Positions 44,423 to 53,440 of a stretch of DNA of 64,000 bases are shown here, in pieces (positions within the stretch are counted from its first letter, which is position 1; each line of letters starts with the position of its first letter). The position numbers and the translations under genes were made by a program. The notes below the pieces were generated by a model that did not search any database, was not told the DNA's origin, and saw only the letters and a program-made list of their open reading frames with translations. Source of the stretch: JADLDB01 sp040752975 (GTDB taxonomy: Bacteria > Myxococcota > Myxococcia > Myxococcales > Myxococcaceae); the NCBI GenBank assembly GCA_040752975.1, contig JBFMHF010000019.1, positions 3,457-67,456 of the forward strand, given 5' to 3'.

Positions 44423-46627
44423 TCAGTAGAAGCGGCGCCCGGCTTTGACGTACTCGGTGAGGAGCGGCGCGGGCGTGAAGCGCTTGCCGAAGCGCTCCTG
44501 GTAGTGCTCCGTGCGCTCGAGGATCTTCCCCAGCCCCTGGGCATCGACGTAGCGGAAGGGCCCGCCGAGGAAGGGAGGGAAGCCGAGGCCGAAGATGGCG
44601 CCGATGTCGCCGTCGCGCGGGCTGCGCAGGATGCCTTCACCCAGGCAGCGCACCGCCTCGTTGACGAACTGGAGCACGCAGCGCTCGGCCATCTCGTAGC
44701 GATCGAAGCGCTTGCGGTCCTTCCCGTGCGGGAGGAGCGCGTAGACGGTCTGGTCGACCTCCTTCTTCTTCGCGTCGTCGTACGTGTAGAAGCCCTTCTT
44801 CGCCTTGCGGCCCAGCCGCCCGTCCTTCACCAGGGCGTCGGTGGTGTCGGGCGCCAGCATGCGATCGCCGAAGGCGTCGTGCATGATCTTCCCCACCTTC
44901 GCGGCGACGTCGATGCCCACCTCGTCGAGCAGGGTGATGGGGCCGACGGGGAAGCCGAAGTCCACCAGCGCGCGATCGACCTCGGCGATGTCGGCGCCTT
45001 CGGCCAGCAGGTACGCCGCCTCGTTCATGTACGGCGCGAGGATGCGGGACGTGTAGAAGCCCACGCCGTCGTTGACGACGATCACCGTCTTGCCCTGCTT
45101 CTTCCCGACCTCCACGCAGGTGGCCGTCACCCAGTCGGCGGTGCCCTTGTGGGTGATGATCTCGAGCAGCGGCATCTTGTTGACGGGACTGAAGTAGTGC
45201 ATCCCGATGACGGTCTCGGGGTGCTTCGAGGCCTCGGCGATCTTCGTGATCGGCAGCGACGACGTGTTGGACGCGAAGATGGTCTCGGGCCCGCAGACGG
45301 CCTCGATGTCCTTCACCATCTGGTGCTTGAGCTTCAGGTCCTCGAACACGGCCTCGATGACGACGTCGCAGCGCTTGAAGCCGGAGTAGTCGGTGGTGGC
45401 GGTGACGAGGGCCATCTTCTTCTCGGCGTCGCGCCAGGTCATCGAGCGCTTCTTCACCCGCTCGTCGTACAACCCGCGCACGTGCGCCAGCGCCCGCTGC
45501 ACGCCCTCGTCGTCCTTGTCCTTGATGCGGACCGCCACGTCCTCGATGGCCGACGCCACGTAGGCGATGCCCGCCCCCATCAGCCCGCCGCCCAGCACGC
45601 CCAGCTTCTGCACCGGCCTCGGCTTCACCGACGGATCCTTCGTGCCGTTGTCCTTCTTGAGCGCGGTGGTGGCGAAGAAGATCTCCACCAGGCGCTTCGA
45701 CACGTCGCTCATCACCAGTTCGCCGAAGGCCTGCGCTTCCGCCTCGAGGCCCGCCTTCATCCCCTTCTCGAGGCCCACCTTCACCACCTCGAGCGCCTTC
45801 TCCGGCGCGGGGTACTTGCCGCGGGTCTTCTTGAGGAGCTGCTTGCGCGCCTGATCGAAGAGGAGCTTGCGGCCGACGGGGTTCTCTTCGAGCGCGAGCT
45901 CGGCCCAGGCCTCGCGATCGGTGAGGCCCTTGAGCATCTCGGAGAAGGACTTCTTGCCGACGACGGCGGTGGCCAGCCCGCGCGTGCGCTCAGGCTTGAG
46001 CAGCCCGTTGGCCAGCTCGAGCGCCCGCTGCTTGCTGATCTCCAGGAGGATCGGCGTCGGCACCACCTCGTCCACCACCCCCAGCTTGAGCGCCTTCTTC
46101 GGTTTCAGGTTGCGGCCGGTGAGGATCAGATCGAGTGCGGCCTGCGCGCCGATCAGCCGGGGCAGCCGCTGCGTGCCCCCCGCGCCGGGAATGAGGCCCA
46201 GCTGCACCTCGGGCAGGCCCAGCGACGTCTTCGAGCTGTCGGTGGCGATGCGGTAGTCGCAGGCGAGCGCCCACTCGAGTCCGCCGCCCAGACACGCCCC
46301 GTGGATCGCCGCCACGACTGGCTTCTCGAAGGCGTCGAGCCGGTCGAAGCTGGTCTGCCCCTGGCGGGAGAGGCCGGTCGCCTCGGCCTGGGACTTCACG
46401 GCCTGGAGCATGTCGATCTTCGCGCCGGCGATGAAGCTGTCCTTCTTGCCGGAGATGATCACGATCGCCTTCGCGGCCTGATCGCTCGCGGCCTTCGTCA
46501 TCAGGGCCTCGAACTCGGCGGAGATCGCGGGGGCCAGCGTGTTGACCGGCTCGCCTTCCATGTCGAAGGTGATGACGGCGACGCCGGAGTCGACGGCGTA
46601 GGAGAAGTTCTTTCCAGGGGTGCTCAT
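44423..46627 (-). CDS. fadJ: bifunctional enoyl-CoA hydratase / 3-hydroxyacyl-CoA dehydrogenase (FadJ/FadB-like)
   Basis: The 734-residue beta-oxidation enzyme hydrates enoyl-CoA and then oxidises 3-hydroxyacyl-CoA. The N-terminal crotonase domain has GACLGGGLEWALACDYRIA and LPEVQLGLIPGAGGTQRLP, with the two catalytic glutamates. The dehydrogenase domain has the NAD motif GVLGGGLMGAGIAY and VIGMHYFSPVNKMPLLEI with the catalytic His. It starts one base after the thiolase stop, the classic two-subunit order. FadJ or FadB subtype is not decided by sequence alone. Confidence 0.93.
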   Translation of the reverse strand: MSTPGKNFSYAVDSGVAVITFDMEGEPVNTLAPAISAEFEALMTKAASDQAAKAIVIISGKKDSFIAGAKIDMLQAVKSQAEATGLSRQGQTSFDRLDAFEKPVVAAIHGACLGGGLEWALACDYRIATDSSKTSLGLPEVQLGLIPGAGGTQRLPRLIGAQAALDLILTGRNLKPKKALKLGVVDEVVPTPILLEISKQRALELANGLLKPERTRGLATAVVGKKSFSEMLKGLTDREAWAELALEENPVGRKLLFDQARKQLLKKTRGKYPAPEKALEVVKVGLEKGMKAGLEAEAQAFGELVMSDVSKRLVEIFFATTALKKDNGTKDPSVKPRPVQKLGVLGGGLMGAGIAYVASAIEDVAVRIKDKDDEGVQRALAHVRGLYDERVKKRSMTWRDAEKKMALVTATTDYSGFKRCDVVIEAVFEDLKLKHQMVKDIEAVCGPETIFASNTSSLPITKIAEASKHPETVIGMHYFSPVNKMPLLEIITHKGTADWVTATCVEVGKKQGKTVIVVNDGVGFYTSRILAPYMNEAAYLLAEGADIAEVDRALVDFGFPVGPITLLDEVGIDVAAKVGKIMHDAFGDRMLAPDTTDALVKDGRLGRKAKKGFYTYDDAKKKEVDQTVYALLPHGKDRKRFDRYEMAERCVLQFVNEAVRCLGEGILRSPRDGDIGAIFGLGFPPFLGGPFRYVDAQGLGKILERTEHYQERFGKRFTPAPLLTEYVKAGRRFY

Positions 46628-46628
46628 G

Positions 46629-47933
46629 TCAGCGCTCCAGGACGACGGCCGCGCCATTTCCACCCTGGGCGCAGACGGTGACGAGGGCCGTGCCGAGGTT
46701 GCGCCGCTTCAGCGCCCGCAGCACCTGGTGGATGATCCGCGCGCCGGTGGCGGCGAAGGGGTGTCCCAGCGCGATGGAGCCGCCGTGCACGTTGAGCCGG
46801 CTGCGGTCGACTTCCCCGACGGGGCCCGGCCGCCCCAGCTTCTCCGCGAAGGACCTGGACGCCAGCGCCTGGAGATTGGAGGCCACCTGCGCGGCGAAGG
46901 CCTCGTGCATGTCGACCAGATCGATGTCCTTGAGGGACATGCCGGCGCGATCGAGGGCGATGGGCGCGGCGTAGGCCGGCCCCTGCAGCAATTGATCGCC
47001 GGGATCGGTGGCCGCGAAAGCGTGGCTCCTCAAGAAGCCCAGCGGTTGGTAGCCGAGCGCCTTCGCCTTCTCCTCGCTCATCAGCAGAAGCGCGGCCGCG
47101 CCGTCGGTCAGCGGCGAGGCGTTGCCGGCGGTGACGGTGCCGTAGCGGCGATCGAAGACGGGCTTGAGCGCAGCGAGGGCCTCGAGGGACGTGTCGTCGC
47201 GGACGATGTTGTCGGTGGTCGCCGTCTCCTTGTACCGGGGCGGCACGGGCACGTGCATCACCTCGTCGGCGAAGGCGCCCTGCTTCCACGCGCGCGCCGC
47301 GTTCTGGTGCGAGGCCAGGGCGATCTCGTCCTGCTCGCGGCGGGTAATGCCGTTCTCCTTGGCCATCTTCTCGGCGGAGTCGCCCATCGACATGCCGGTG
47401 GTGTACTCGGCGATGGCCGGCGGCACCGGGAGCAGGTCCTTCGCCTTGATCTTCTGGAAGGGCTTGAGCTTCGCCGGGAGGTTCTTCGCTTTCGACGCGC
47501 TCACCAGCGCCTGCGCGAGCGGCCGGCTGGTGAAGAGCGGCGGGTCGGACATGGACTCGGTGCCGCCAGTGATGGCGACGTCCGCGTTGCCGAGCGCGAT
47601 CTCGTTGGCCGCGGCCACCATCGACTGGATGCTGGTTGCGCACGCGCGCATCACGGTGTGCGCTTCCACCCGGCGCGGCAGCCCGGTGAGGAGGACGATC
47701 TCCCGCGCCACGGACGGCGCCGTCAGCGTCGGCACCACCTGGCCGAAGACGAGGAGATCGAGCTCCTTCGCGTCGAGCTCGGTGCGCTGCACCAGCTCCT
47801 GCACGACGATGCGGCCCAGATCGAGCGCGCTCAAGTCGTTGAACACCGTGTTCGCCTTCACGAACGGCGTCCGCAGGCCTCCGACGATCGCCACTCGCCG
47901 ATGCCCATTCGCCGGAACCTTCGCCTTCGCCAT
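46629..47933 (-). CDS. fadI: acetyl-CoA C-acyltransferase (3-ketoacyl-CoA thiolase, FadI-like)
   Basis: The 434-residue thiolase cleaves 3-ketoacyl-CoA. The nucleophile cysteine is in MRACATSIQSM, the histidine in NVHGGSIALGHPFAATGAR and the second cysteine in TVCAQGGNGAAVVLE. GAGGAGG sits 6 bases before ATG 47933, a strong start. It is the first gene of the leftward beta-oxidation operon, ahead of the FadJ-like gene. Its divergent promoter region contains a GTCAA-N6-TTGAC inverted repeat. Confidence 0.94.
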   Translation of the reverse strand: MAKAKVPANGHRRVAIVGGLRTPFVKANTVFNDLSALDLGRIVVQELVQRTELDAKELDLLVFGQVVPTLTAPSVAREIVLLTGLPRRVEAHTVMRACATSIQSMVAAANEIALGNADVAITGGTESMSDPPLFTSRPLAQALVSASKAKNLPAKLKPFQKIKAKDLLPVPPAIAEYTTGMSMGDSAEKMAKENGITRREQDEIALASHQNAARAWKQGAFADEVMHVPVPPRYKETATTDNIVRDDTSLEALAALKPVFDRRYGTVTAGNASPLTDGAAALLLMSEEKAKALGYQPLGFLRSHAFAATDPGDQLLQGPAYAAPIALDRAGMSLKDIDLVDMHEAFAAQVASNLQALASRSFAEKLGRPGPVGEVDRSRLNVHGGSIALGHPFAATGARIIHQVLRALKRRNLGTALVTVCAQGGNGAAVVLER

Positions 47934-47990
47934 GACAGCCTCCTCGCGCAGCAAGACGATGGCGGCTTCCTAAGGAGGATTGATTTCGGG

Positions 47991-48006
47991 GTCAAACCAA
48001 ATTGAC
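47991..48006. promoter_or_regulatory. short inverted repeat in the fadIJ upstream region
   Basis: GTCAA-ACCAAA-TTGAC (5-bp arms, 6-base spacer) lies about 60 bases upstream of the thiolase ATG and about 40 bases upstream of the divergent gene's ATG. It could be an operator for a fatty-acid-responsive repressor, but arms this short arise by chance and no consensus is recognised. Confidence 0.2.
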
Positions 48007-48046
48007 GCGGCGCGGCGAGCCCGTCGGAGGTAGCTTCCGCGACTAC

Positions 48047-49255
48047 ATGGACGGGCCAGAGCGCGCCGGGAAGATGAAGCGGCGACAGCGAATCTGGGCG
48101 TGGGCGCTCGCGGCGCCGGTGACGCTCCTCATCGTCGGAATCATCGCTCTCGTCATCCGCGAACACTCCCTCGGGGAGCGGCTCATCGAGGACGTGAATC
48201 GCCTGAGCGGGCCGCGACCCAACGCCCCTCCCGAGATCGCGACGGACGGAGACTACCTGGAGTGCGTGCGGACCCTGCCGTCGGTGCCGCCGATCTACGA
48301 AGAACTCGACAAGGACGTGTCCGCGGCGGTCCAGAGCGTTCGCCATGGGGCCCCCCTCGCGTCCCTGCCATCGAATATTCGCGGCGATCTGGCGGCACTC
48401 GAGAACCTCGCGGCTGCCGTCCTCTCGTGTGCCCGCTCCTCCACCACCCGCATCGATTGGACCAGCGCCACCCACCTCCCGCCGGACCTGAAGCCTTCCG
48501 GCAAGCGCGCCGTCACTTTGCTCCTGCGCCACCAACTCGAGCAGGGCAACACCGGTGCTGCGCTGCACGGCTGCTGCAGTGTGGTCCATTGGGCGCGGGC
48601 CCTGACGGAAACCCACGGCCCACTTGGCGCCGATCAGGGACGAACGCTGCTGCTCTACCTGCTGCCCGTGTGCGTGGACGCGATCGACCGTGCAGCAGCC
48701 GACGAAAAGCGCGCCTTCGTCCGCGAAGTCACCCTGGCGCGGGGTGGCTACCCGTCGTTCAGCCGAGTGATCGAGCTGGATAGCGTCATCTCTCAGCTGG
48801 GCCTGTACTCGCGCCACCTGAGCGCATCGCAGCGGGAGCGACTCGCCCCGGGCCCACGAGCCGCTCGGCCCTGGGAGCCGGACCTGGACTGGCTGCAGCG
48901 ACTGGCTTTGCGGATCCGTTGGGGTGCCACGGTGCGCGCCAACGACGCGCGGCTCGCCGCGGCGAACTCACCGACGCGCGACGCGGACTTTCTCGCCATT
49001 ACGAAGAGGTTCTCGAGCCCGCTCGACTTCCTTCTCCCGCTGCCCCTCGAGGCGCCGGGCGTAGATACCTGGGCCAGATACGCCCGTCTCCACGATGGGA
49101 CGCTGGCTGCGGTCGACTTTCTTCTCATGCTCGCGCGGGTCGACCTTCGCGAGAGCGGTGCGGGCGACGGCGGCTGGACCTACGTGTATGATGACGACGG
49201 AAACCCGCTCACCTTCGAGCTCCACCCCGACCCGTCACCGTCCGCAGAAAACTGA
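48047..49255 (+). CDS. membrane-anchored protein of unknown function
   Basis: About 402 residues. One hydrophobic segment near the N-terminus (WAWALAAPVTLLIVGIIALVI), preceded by basic residues (KMKRRQR), gives an N-in anchor, and the rest should face the periplasm. The domain after it is helical with no catalytic motif I can name. Two cysteine pairs (CVRT, HGCCSVV) are visible. ATG 48047 or 48074 may be the start, and neither has a strong ribosome site; a TTG at 48002 is less likely. The end is one base from the amylase gene on the other strand. Confidence 0.6.
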   Translation: MDGPERAGKMKRRQRIWAWALAAPVTLLIVGIIALVIREHSLGERLIEDVNRLSGPRPNAPPEIATDGDYLECVRTLPSVPPIYEELDKDVSAAVQSVRHGAPLASLPSNIRGDLAALENLAAAVLSCARSSTTRIDWTSATHLPPDLKPSGKRAVTLLLRHQLEQGNTGAALHGCCSVVHWARALTETHGPLGADQGRTLLLYLLPVCVDAIDRAAADEKRAFVREVTLARGGYPSFSRVIELDSVISQLGLYSRHLSASQRERLAPGPRAARPWEPDLDWLQRLALRIRWGATVRANDARLAAANSPTRDADFLAITKRFSSPLDFLLPLPLEAPGVDTWARYARLHDGTLAAVDFLLMLARVDLRESGAGDGGWTYVYDDDGNPLTFELHPDPSPSAEN

Positions 49256-49256
49256 A

Positions 49257-51408
49257 CTACCCGCGCGGGGCGAGTGACACGTGGAGCGGCGCTTCGCCGG
49301 CTGTCACCGTCAGCAGACGGTTGGCGCCCGGCTCCCACTTCACCGCCGCGCCTTCGCGCGTGAGGCGTTTGAACTCGAAGACCCCGCCGACGGGCAACTT
49401 CAGCGTCACCGGCAGGCGCACGGCCTTCTCCGGCATCCAGTCGCCCAACTCCGGGCCGGATCCGACCACGTGCCCTTCCCCATCGAAGGTGACCTCCCGG
49501 AGCTCCAGGCCCTTCCACTCACGCTCCGCGCGCGCGCGCAGCGCCGAGAAGTCGCCCGCCACCGTCCGCACCGTCACCCCCACCGGCACCGGCTCGACGT
49601 CTGGCCTGGCCTGGCCGTCCAGCAGGGCCGCGGTCGTCGCCGCTCCCGTGTGGTTGACGTAGACGACCGACGCCTCCGCGGCGGCGACGCGCGCCACCAC
49701 CAGCTTCTTCTCCGTCGCCTCGAGAATCAACGTGGCCCCGTCACGCAGCGAGGCCCGCTCTCCCCGCGCCGCGAGCCAGGTGGCGATCAGCGCGCGGAAA
49801 GGGTGGTCCACGAAGCGCATCGACCTGCGGTTGTCCGGCTCCTTCTCCCCGTCCAGCCCCACCTCGGTGCCCCACGTGAGGGACGGCACTCCTCGCGCCG
49901 TCAGCAGGAAGGTCAGGGCCTCGGCCACCTTCGCCTCGTCCTTCCCGCACACGCTCACGATGCGCGGGAGATCGTGGTTGTCCACGAGCGTCACCAGCGA
50001 CGTCGGATCCGGGTAGCGGCGATCGTTCGTCAGCACCGCGGCCAGCTTCGCCGGCGACTCGCCGCGGCAGAACACGTCGGCGATCGCGAAGCCCAGGGGG
50101 AAGTCGAACATCGCGGTGAAGCCGCCCTTCGTCCACGTGCGGGCGACCTCGGAAGGATCTCCGTCGAGCAGCTCACCCAGCCGCAGCCTCCCGACCAGCT
50201 CCGGCGCGCCGTTGAAGCGCGCCCAGAAGTCGAGCGGCACGTGCTTCACCGCGTCCAGGCGCAGTCCGTCAGGCCGGGCGCGCTCGAAGCCACCTCCGCG
50301 TGCCGTCGAGCAGGTACGCGGCGACCTCCGGCTTCTCGGTGGCGAGATCCGGCAAGCCGTGAACGTCATGGTCGACGAGCTGCCGCGGATCGCTCCAGTC
50401 CGTCACCCCGCCCTTCCGGTGAAACCAGTCCGGGTGCGCGGACAGCAGCGGCGCGTCGGGCCCGACGTGGTTCAGCACCACGTCGAGCACCAGCTTCATC
50501 CCGCGGCGAGTGAGCTCCGCGCGCAGCTCCCGTACGGCCGCCTCGTCCGCCAGCCGCGGCTCCACCTCGCCCAGCTCCCACGTCCAGTAGCCGTGGAACG
50601 CGCCGTGGCCATGCCACTTCTGGGTGCGCATCCGGGACAGGGGCGACACCCACACCGTGTCCACTCCGAGCGAGCGGATCCAGTCGAGGCGCGAGATGAG
50701 CCCCTTCACGTCGCCTCCGTGGAAGGCCTGCGGATCCGCGACGTCCGCGTCGCCGTCGTTGGCGCGATCGCCGTTCTCGAAGCGGTCCACCATCACGAAG
50801 TAGATGGCCTTCGGCTTGACCACCGCGCCCGTGCCGCCATCGCCCGACGCCGCCTTCTTGAGATCGCTGGCGCCGGCGAGCAGGCCGTCGAGCAGCGCGC
50901 CGACGCGGCCCGCCACGTCCTGCGCGGACTGGGCGATCGCCTCCTTCTCGCGCTCGTGATCGTAGAGCAGCACCACCGGGTGCTCGAACGCGTCCTTCGC
51001 CATCGTCCCACCGGGTCGCCCCGCCGCCACCGACGTGCCCACCTCCCAGCGGTAGCGCCCATCGAGCTGCGAGAAGAACGTCACCTTCTGCTCGACGAGG
51101 AGCAACAGGGGCGCGTCGCCCGCCGCCTTCTTGAGACCCTCCACGCGGCCGTCGGTGAGGCGCTGCCCGCCCAGCGCGTCCAGCGGCAGCTCGACCACCT
51201 CGAGGTTGCGCTGATCCAGCTCCGCGGCCACCGCCTTCTTGAAGCTGTCCGGCGGCGACCAGCTCTCCCCCGCGCGCGAGGGGTCCACCACGTACACCAC
51301 CGCCACCTTCGCCCGCTCGGCCAGCCGCTGCTTCGGGATCTTCGGCAGACAGCCGGCGAAGACGGTCGCCAACAGCAGCACACCCACCAGGCGCATCACG
51401 CGACGCAT
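49257..51408 (-). pseudogene. GH13 alpha-amylase-type lipoprotein with CBM20 domain, broken by a frameshift
   Basis: Two overlapping frames together make one protein. The first (50269-51408) has a lipobox (VFAGC), an N-terminal domain and the GH13 start up to DVVLNHVG. The second (49257-50369) continues with GLRLDAVKH (nucleophile Asp), LGELLDGD (acid/base Glu) and LVDNHD, then a CBM20-like starch-binding end (GSGPELGDWMPEKAVRLP, KWEPGANRLL). All four GH13 core regions are present. The break lies near 50272-50285, where the first frame meets TGA at 50269; a one-base gain or two-base loss restores it. It is either a recent inactivating mutation or a sequencing error. It follows the porin gene directly. 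Confidence 0.85.
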
Positions 51409-52902
51409 CTAGAACCAGCCTTCCGCTTCCAGCGACACCAGGTGGTGCCAGGAGATCGTGCCCGTCGGGGTGAAGGCGTCGTACTGGTCGAGCCTCGTGG
51501 CGAACCCGTTGCCGAACGCCGCGTGCTGCGTCGAGTACTGGAAGCCGTAGAGCAGCCGAATCGACGGCCGGGTGTAGACGCCTCGCCCGGTGGGGTTCAG
51601 CACCAGGCCCGTCTTGAGCTGCCAGGTCCGCCGCACCGCCGAGTCGCCGTACTCCAGCCCGCGGGAGTCGGCCTGCCCGCCCGTGCTCTCGAAGATGGAG
51701 TCGAAGTTGGAGCGGAAGAGGTTGCCGTTCAGGCTGCGCTCCTCCGCCAGCGAGTTCTCGAGCAGCACGTGCACCACCCGCGTCAGGTAGAGCTGCAGCC
51801 GGACGATGCCGGACACGTAGGTGCGGTTCGACTCCGACGCCTGGATGGTGTTCGCGTAGTCGCGATCGAAGCCGTAGAAGAAGGCCACCGCCGCGTCGAG
51901 CCACTCGGGCACGAGCTGGAGCTGTGCCTCGTCACCCACGTTGAAGACGTAGCGATCGCGCGTGAGATCAGCGACGTAGACCTCCACCGCCTGCTGCTGC
52001 CAGGTGTCGGTGTAGAAGTTCTGCGGGTGCAACCGCTGGAAGCGGGCGAAGACATTGTTCCACCTGAGCGGCCCCAGCTTGCCGAAGCCCAGGTAGCCCA
52101 CCACCCGGTACGAGAGGCTCGTCTGCGAGGCCGGCACCGGCAGGGGGAACTGATCCACCCCGCCCATCGGGTTCTCCTCGAGGAAGCGCCGCAGCACCTC
52201 CTTGCGCACGTAGTCCTCGTAGCGCACGCCCGGCGTCACGTACGACGAGAAGCGGTTGCCCTGAATGAGCGGCTCCACGGCCAACTGTCCGCCTCCACCC
52301 ACCTCGACGTGCTCGCCCAGGCGAAGCCGCAGCGCGCCGCCCACCGTGAGGAAGGGCACGTACTGGGTCGAGCGGTTGAAGAAACCCGAGTCGCCCACCG
52401 CCAGGAGCGCGTCGACGCGGTCGCCGAGGTAGCGCACCGACAGGCCGATGGTGTCCTCGAGGAGCTGCGCCGGCCGGAAGTCGTACAGCCCCAGATCGCC
52501 GAAGAAGTACTGCTGCGTGCCGAGCTGCCACACCAGCCGCGGCGCGATGATGTTCCCCGCCCTCGCGTAGAGCTGCGAGAGCCGGAAGAAGAGGAAGCTG
52601 CCGTTGAATGGATCCGCCGCGTTCACCGAGCCGCCCTCGACGCGCGCGTGCAGGCTGGCCCAGATCTCGTTCGATCCCGGCGGCGCCTGCAGGAGATCGA
52701 GCTTCATCTCCAGCGCCGCGTACGGGCCTTCATTCATCAACCGCCCGTAGAGGTTCCAGTAGCCCAGCCGGCCGTTGCCGCCCTGGAAGTCGGGCCGCGC
52801 CATCACGCGGAAGTAACCACCGGCGCTGAAGCGGCTGTCGGGCGCCTGGGCGTGCGCGGCCAGCGCAGAGAGCGCGATGAGGAGAGCCAGGGAGCGCTTC
52901 AC
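51409..52902 (-). CDS. maltoporin-like outer-membrane protein
   Basis: A signal peptide (LALLIALSALAAHA) leads a 497-residue protein that opens with SAGGYFRVMARPDFQ and continues in alternating strands, ending in the aromatic pair WF. The length and context (directly upstream of, and touching, the starch-active GH13-CBM20 lipoprotein gene, TAG followed at once by ATG) suggest a saccharide porin for maltodextrins (inference). Sequence similarity to LamB itself is only slight to my eye. Confidence 0.7.
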   Translation of the reverse strand: MKRSLALLIALSALAAHAQAPDSRFSAGGYFRVMARPDFQGGNGRLGYWNLYGRLMNEGPYAALEMKLDLLQAPPGSNEIWASLHARVEGGSVNAADPFNGSFLFFRLSQLYARAGNIIAPRLVWQLGTQQYFFGDLGLYDFRPAQLLEDTIGLSVRYLGDRVDALLAVGDSGFFNRSTQYVPFLTVGGALRLRLGEHVEVGGGGQLAVEPLIQGNRFSSYVTPGVRYEDYVRKEVLRRFLEENPMGGVDQFPLPVPASQTSLSYRVVGYLGFGKLGPLRWNNVFARFQRLHPQNFYTDTWQQQAVEVYVADLTRDRYVFNVGDEAQLQLVPEWLDAAVAFFYGFDRDYANTIQASESNRTYVSGIVRLQLYLTRVVHVLLENSLAEERSLNGNLFRSNFDSIFESTGGQADSRGLEYGDSAVRRTWQLKTGLVLNPTGRGVYTRPSIRLLYGFQYSTQHAAFGNGFATRLDQYDAFTPTGTISWHHLVSLEAEGWF

Positions 52903-52961
52903 GACAGGGCGCGGCTTGTAGCACGCACCTCCGTCGCGCCTGACCGAATTTCAGCCCGTCG

Positions 52962-53306
52962 TCAGATGCGCTGGAACTCGCTGCGCAGCTTCGCCACCGA
53001 GTCCGACAGGCGTGAGTCGAGCTGCTCGAAGCGCACGCCCATGGAATTGGGAGCCGACCACATCACCCGACCCAGCACGTCGATGGGCCCCGTGGGCAGC
53101 TCCAGCCGCACCCCCACCAGCGACATCACCGGCAGCGGCTGGGTGGTCTCGAGTCCGACACCGCACTCCGACACGTCGCGGGCGCGGTCGCTCACCCGAA
53201 AGGACTCCGTCTTGAGCAGCACCGGAAAGTCAGCGGGCACGCGCGCGTGGCGGCGCTCTTGCGAATACCTCGCGCCCTTCACGACGAAGAATTCAACGGC
53301 TTGCAT
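52962..53306 (-). CDS. PilZ-domain c-di-GMP-binding protein
   Basis: A 114-residue stand-alone PilZ domain. The nucleotide-binding motifs are visible: RRHARVP (RxxxR) near residue 22 and DVSECGVG (DxSxxG) near 50, with the beta-barrel marks LGRVMWS and MGVRF. It is a likely receiver of the c-di-GMP made by GGDEF proteins such as the one at 38451. ATG 53306 with GGGGGG upstream is chosen over GTG 53321. It is upstream of the porin and amylase genes on the same strand, 59 bases away. Confidence 0.9.
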   Translation of the reverse strand: MQAVEFFVVKGARYSQERRHARVPADFPVLLKTESFRVSDRARDVSECGVGLETTQPLPVMSLVGVRLELPTGPIDVLGRVMWSAPNSMGVRFEQLDSRLSDSVAKLRSEFQRI

Positions 53307-53440
53307 GGTGACGCCCCCCACTTTTGGCGGCTGAGTGGAGCGACAGGATGAACCTTCTCCCCGCCCAAATCAATGTGCGCCCTGTCATTTCCAACCCCCG
53401 GAATGCACATGAGTTCGCGGGTGGTTAGAGTGGAGCCGTG

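Noticed and set aside
50116..53334. A 1072-codon plus-strand frame across the amylase and porin genes
   Set aside because: It is Arg/His/Val-rich shadow sequence opposite clear GH13, porin and PilZ coding.
53360..53400. ATGTGC...GCACAT inverted repeat between the PilZ and TonB-type genes
   Set aside because: Six-base arms about 26 bases apart are too weak to claim as an operator or hairpin.
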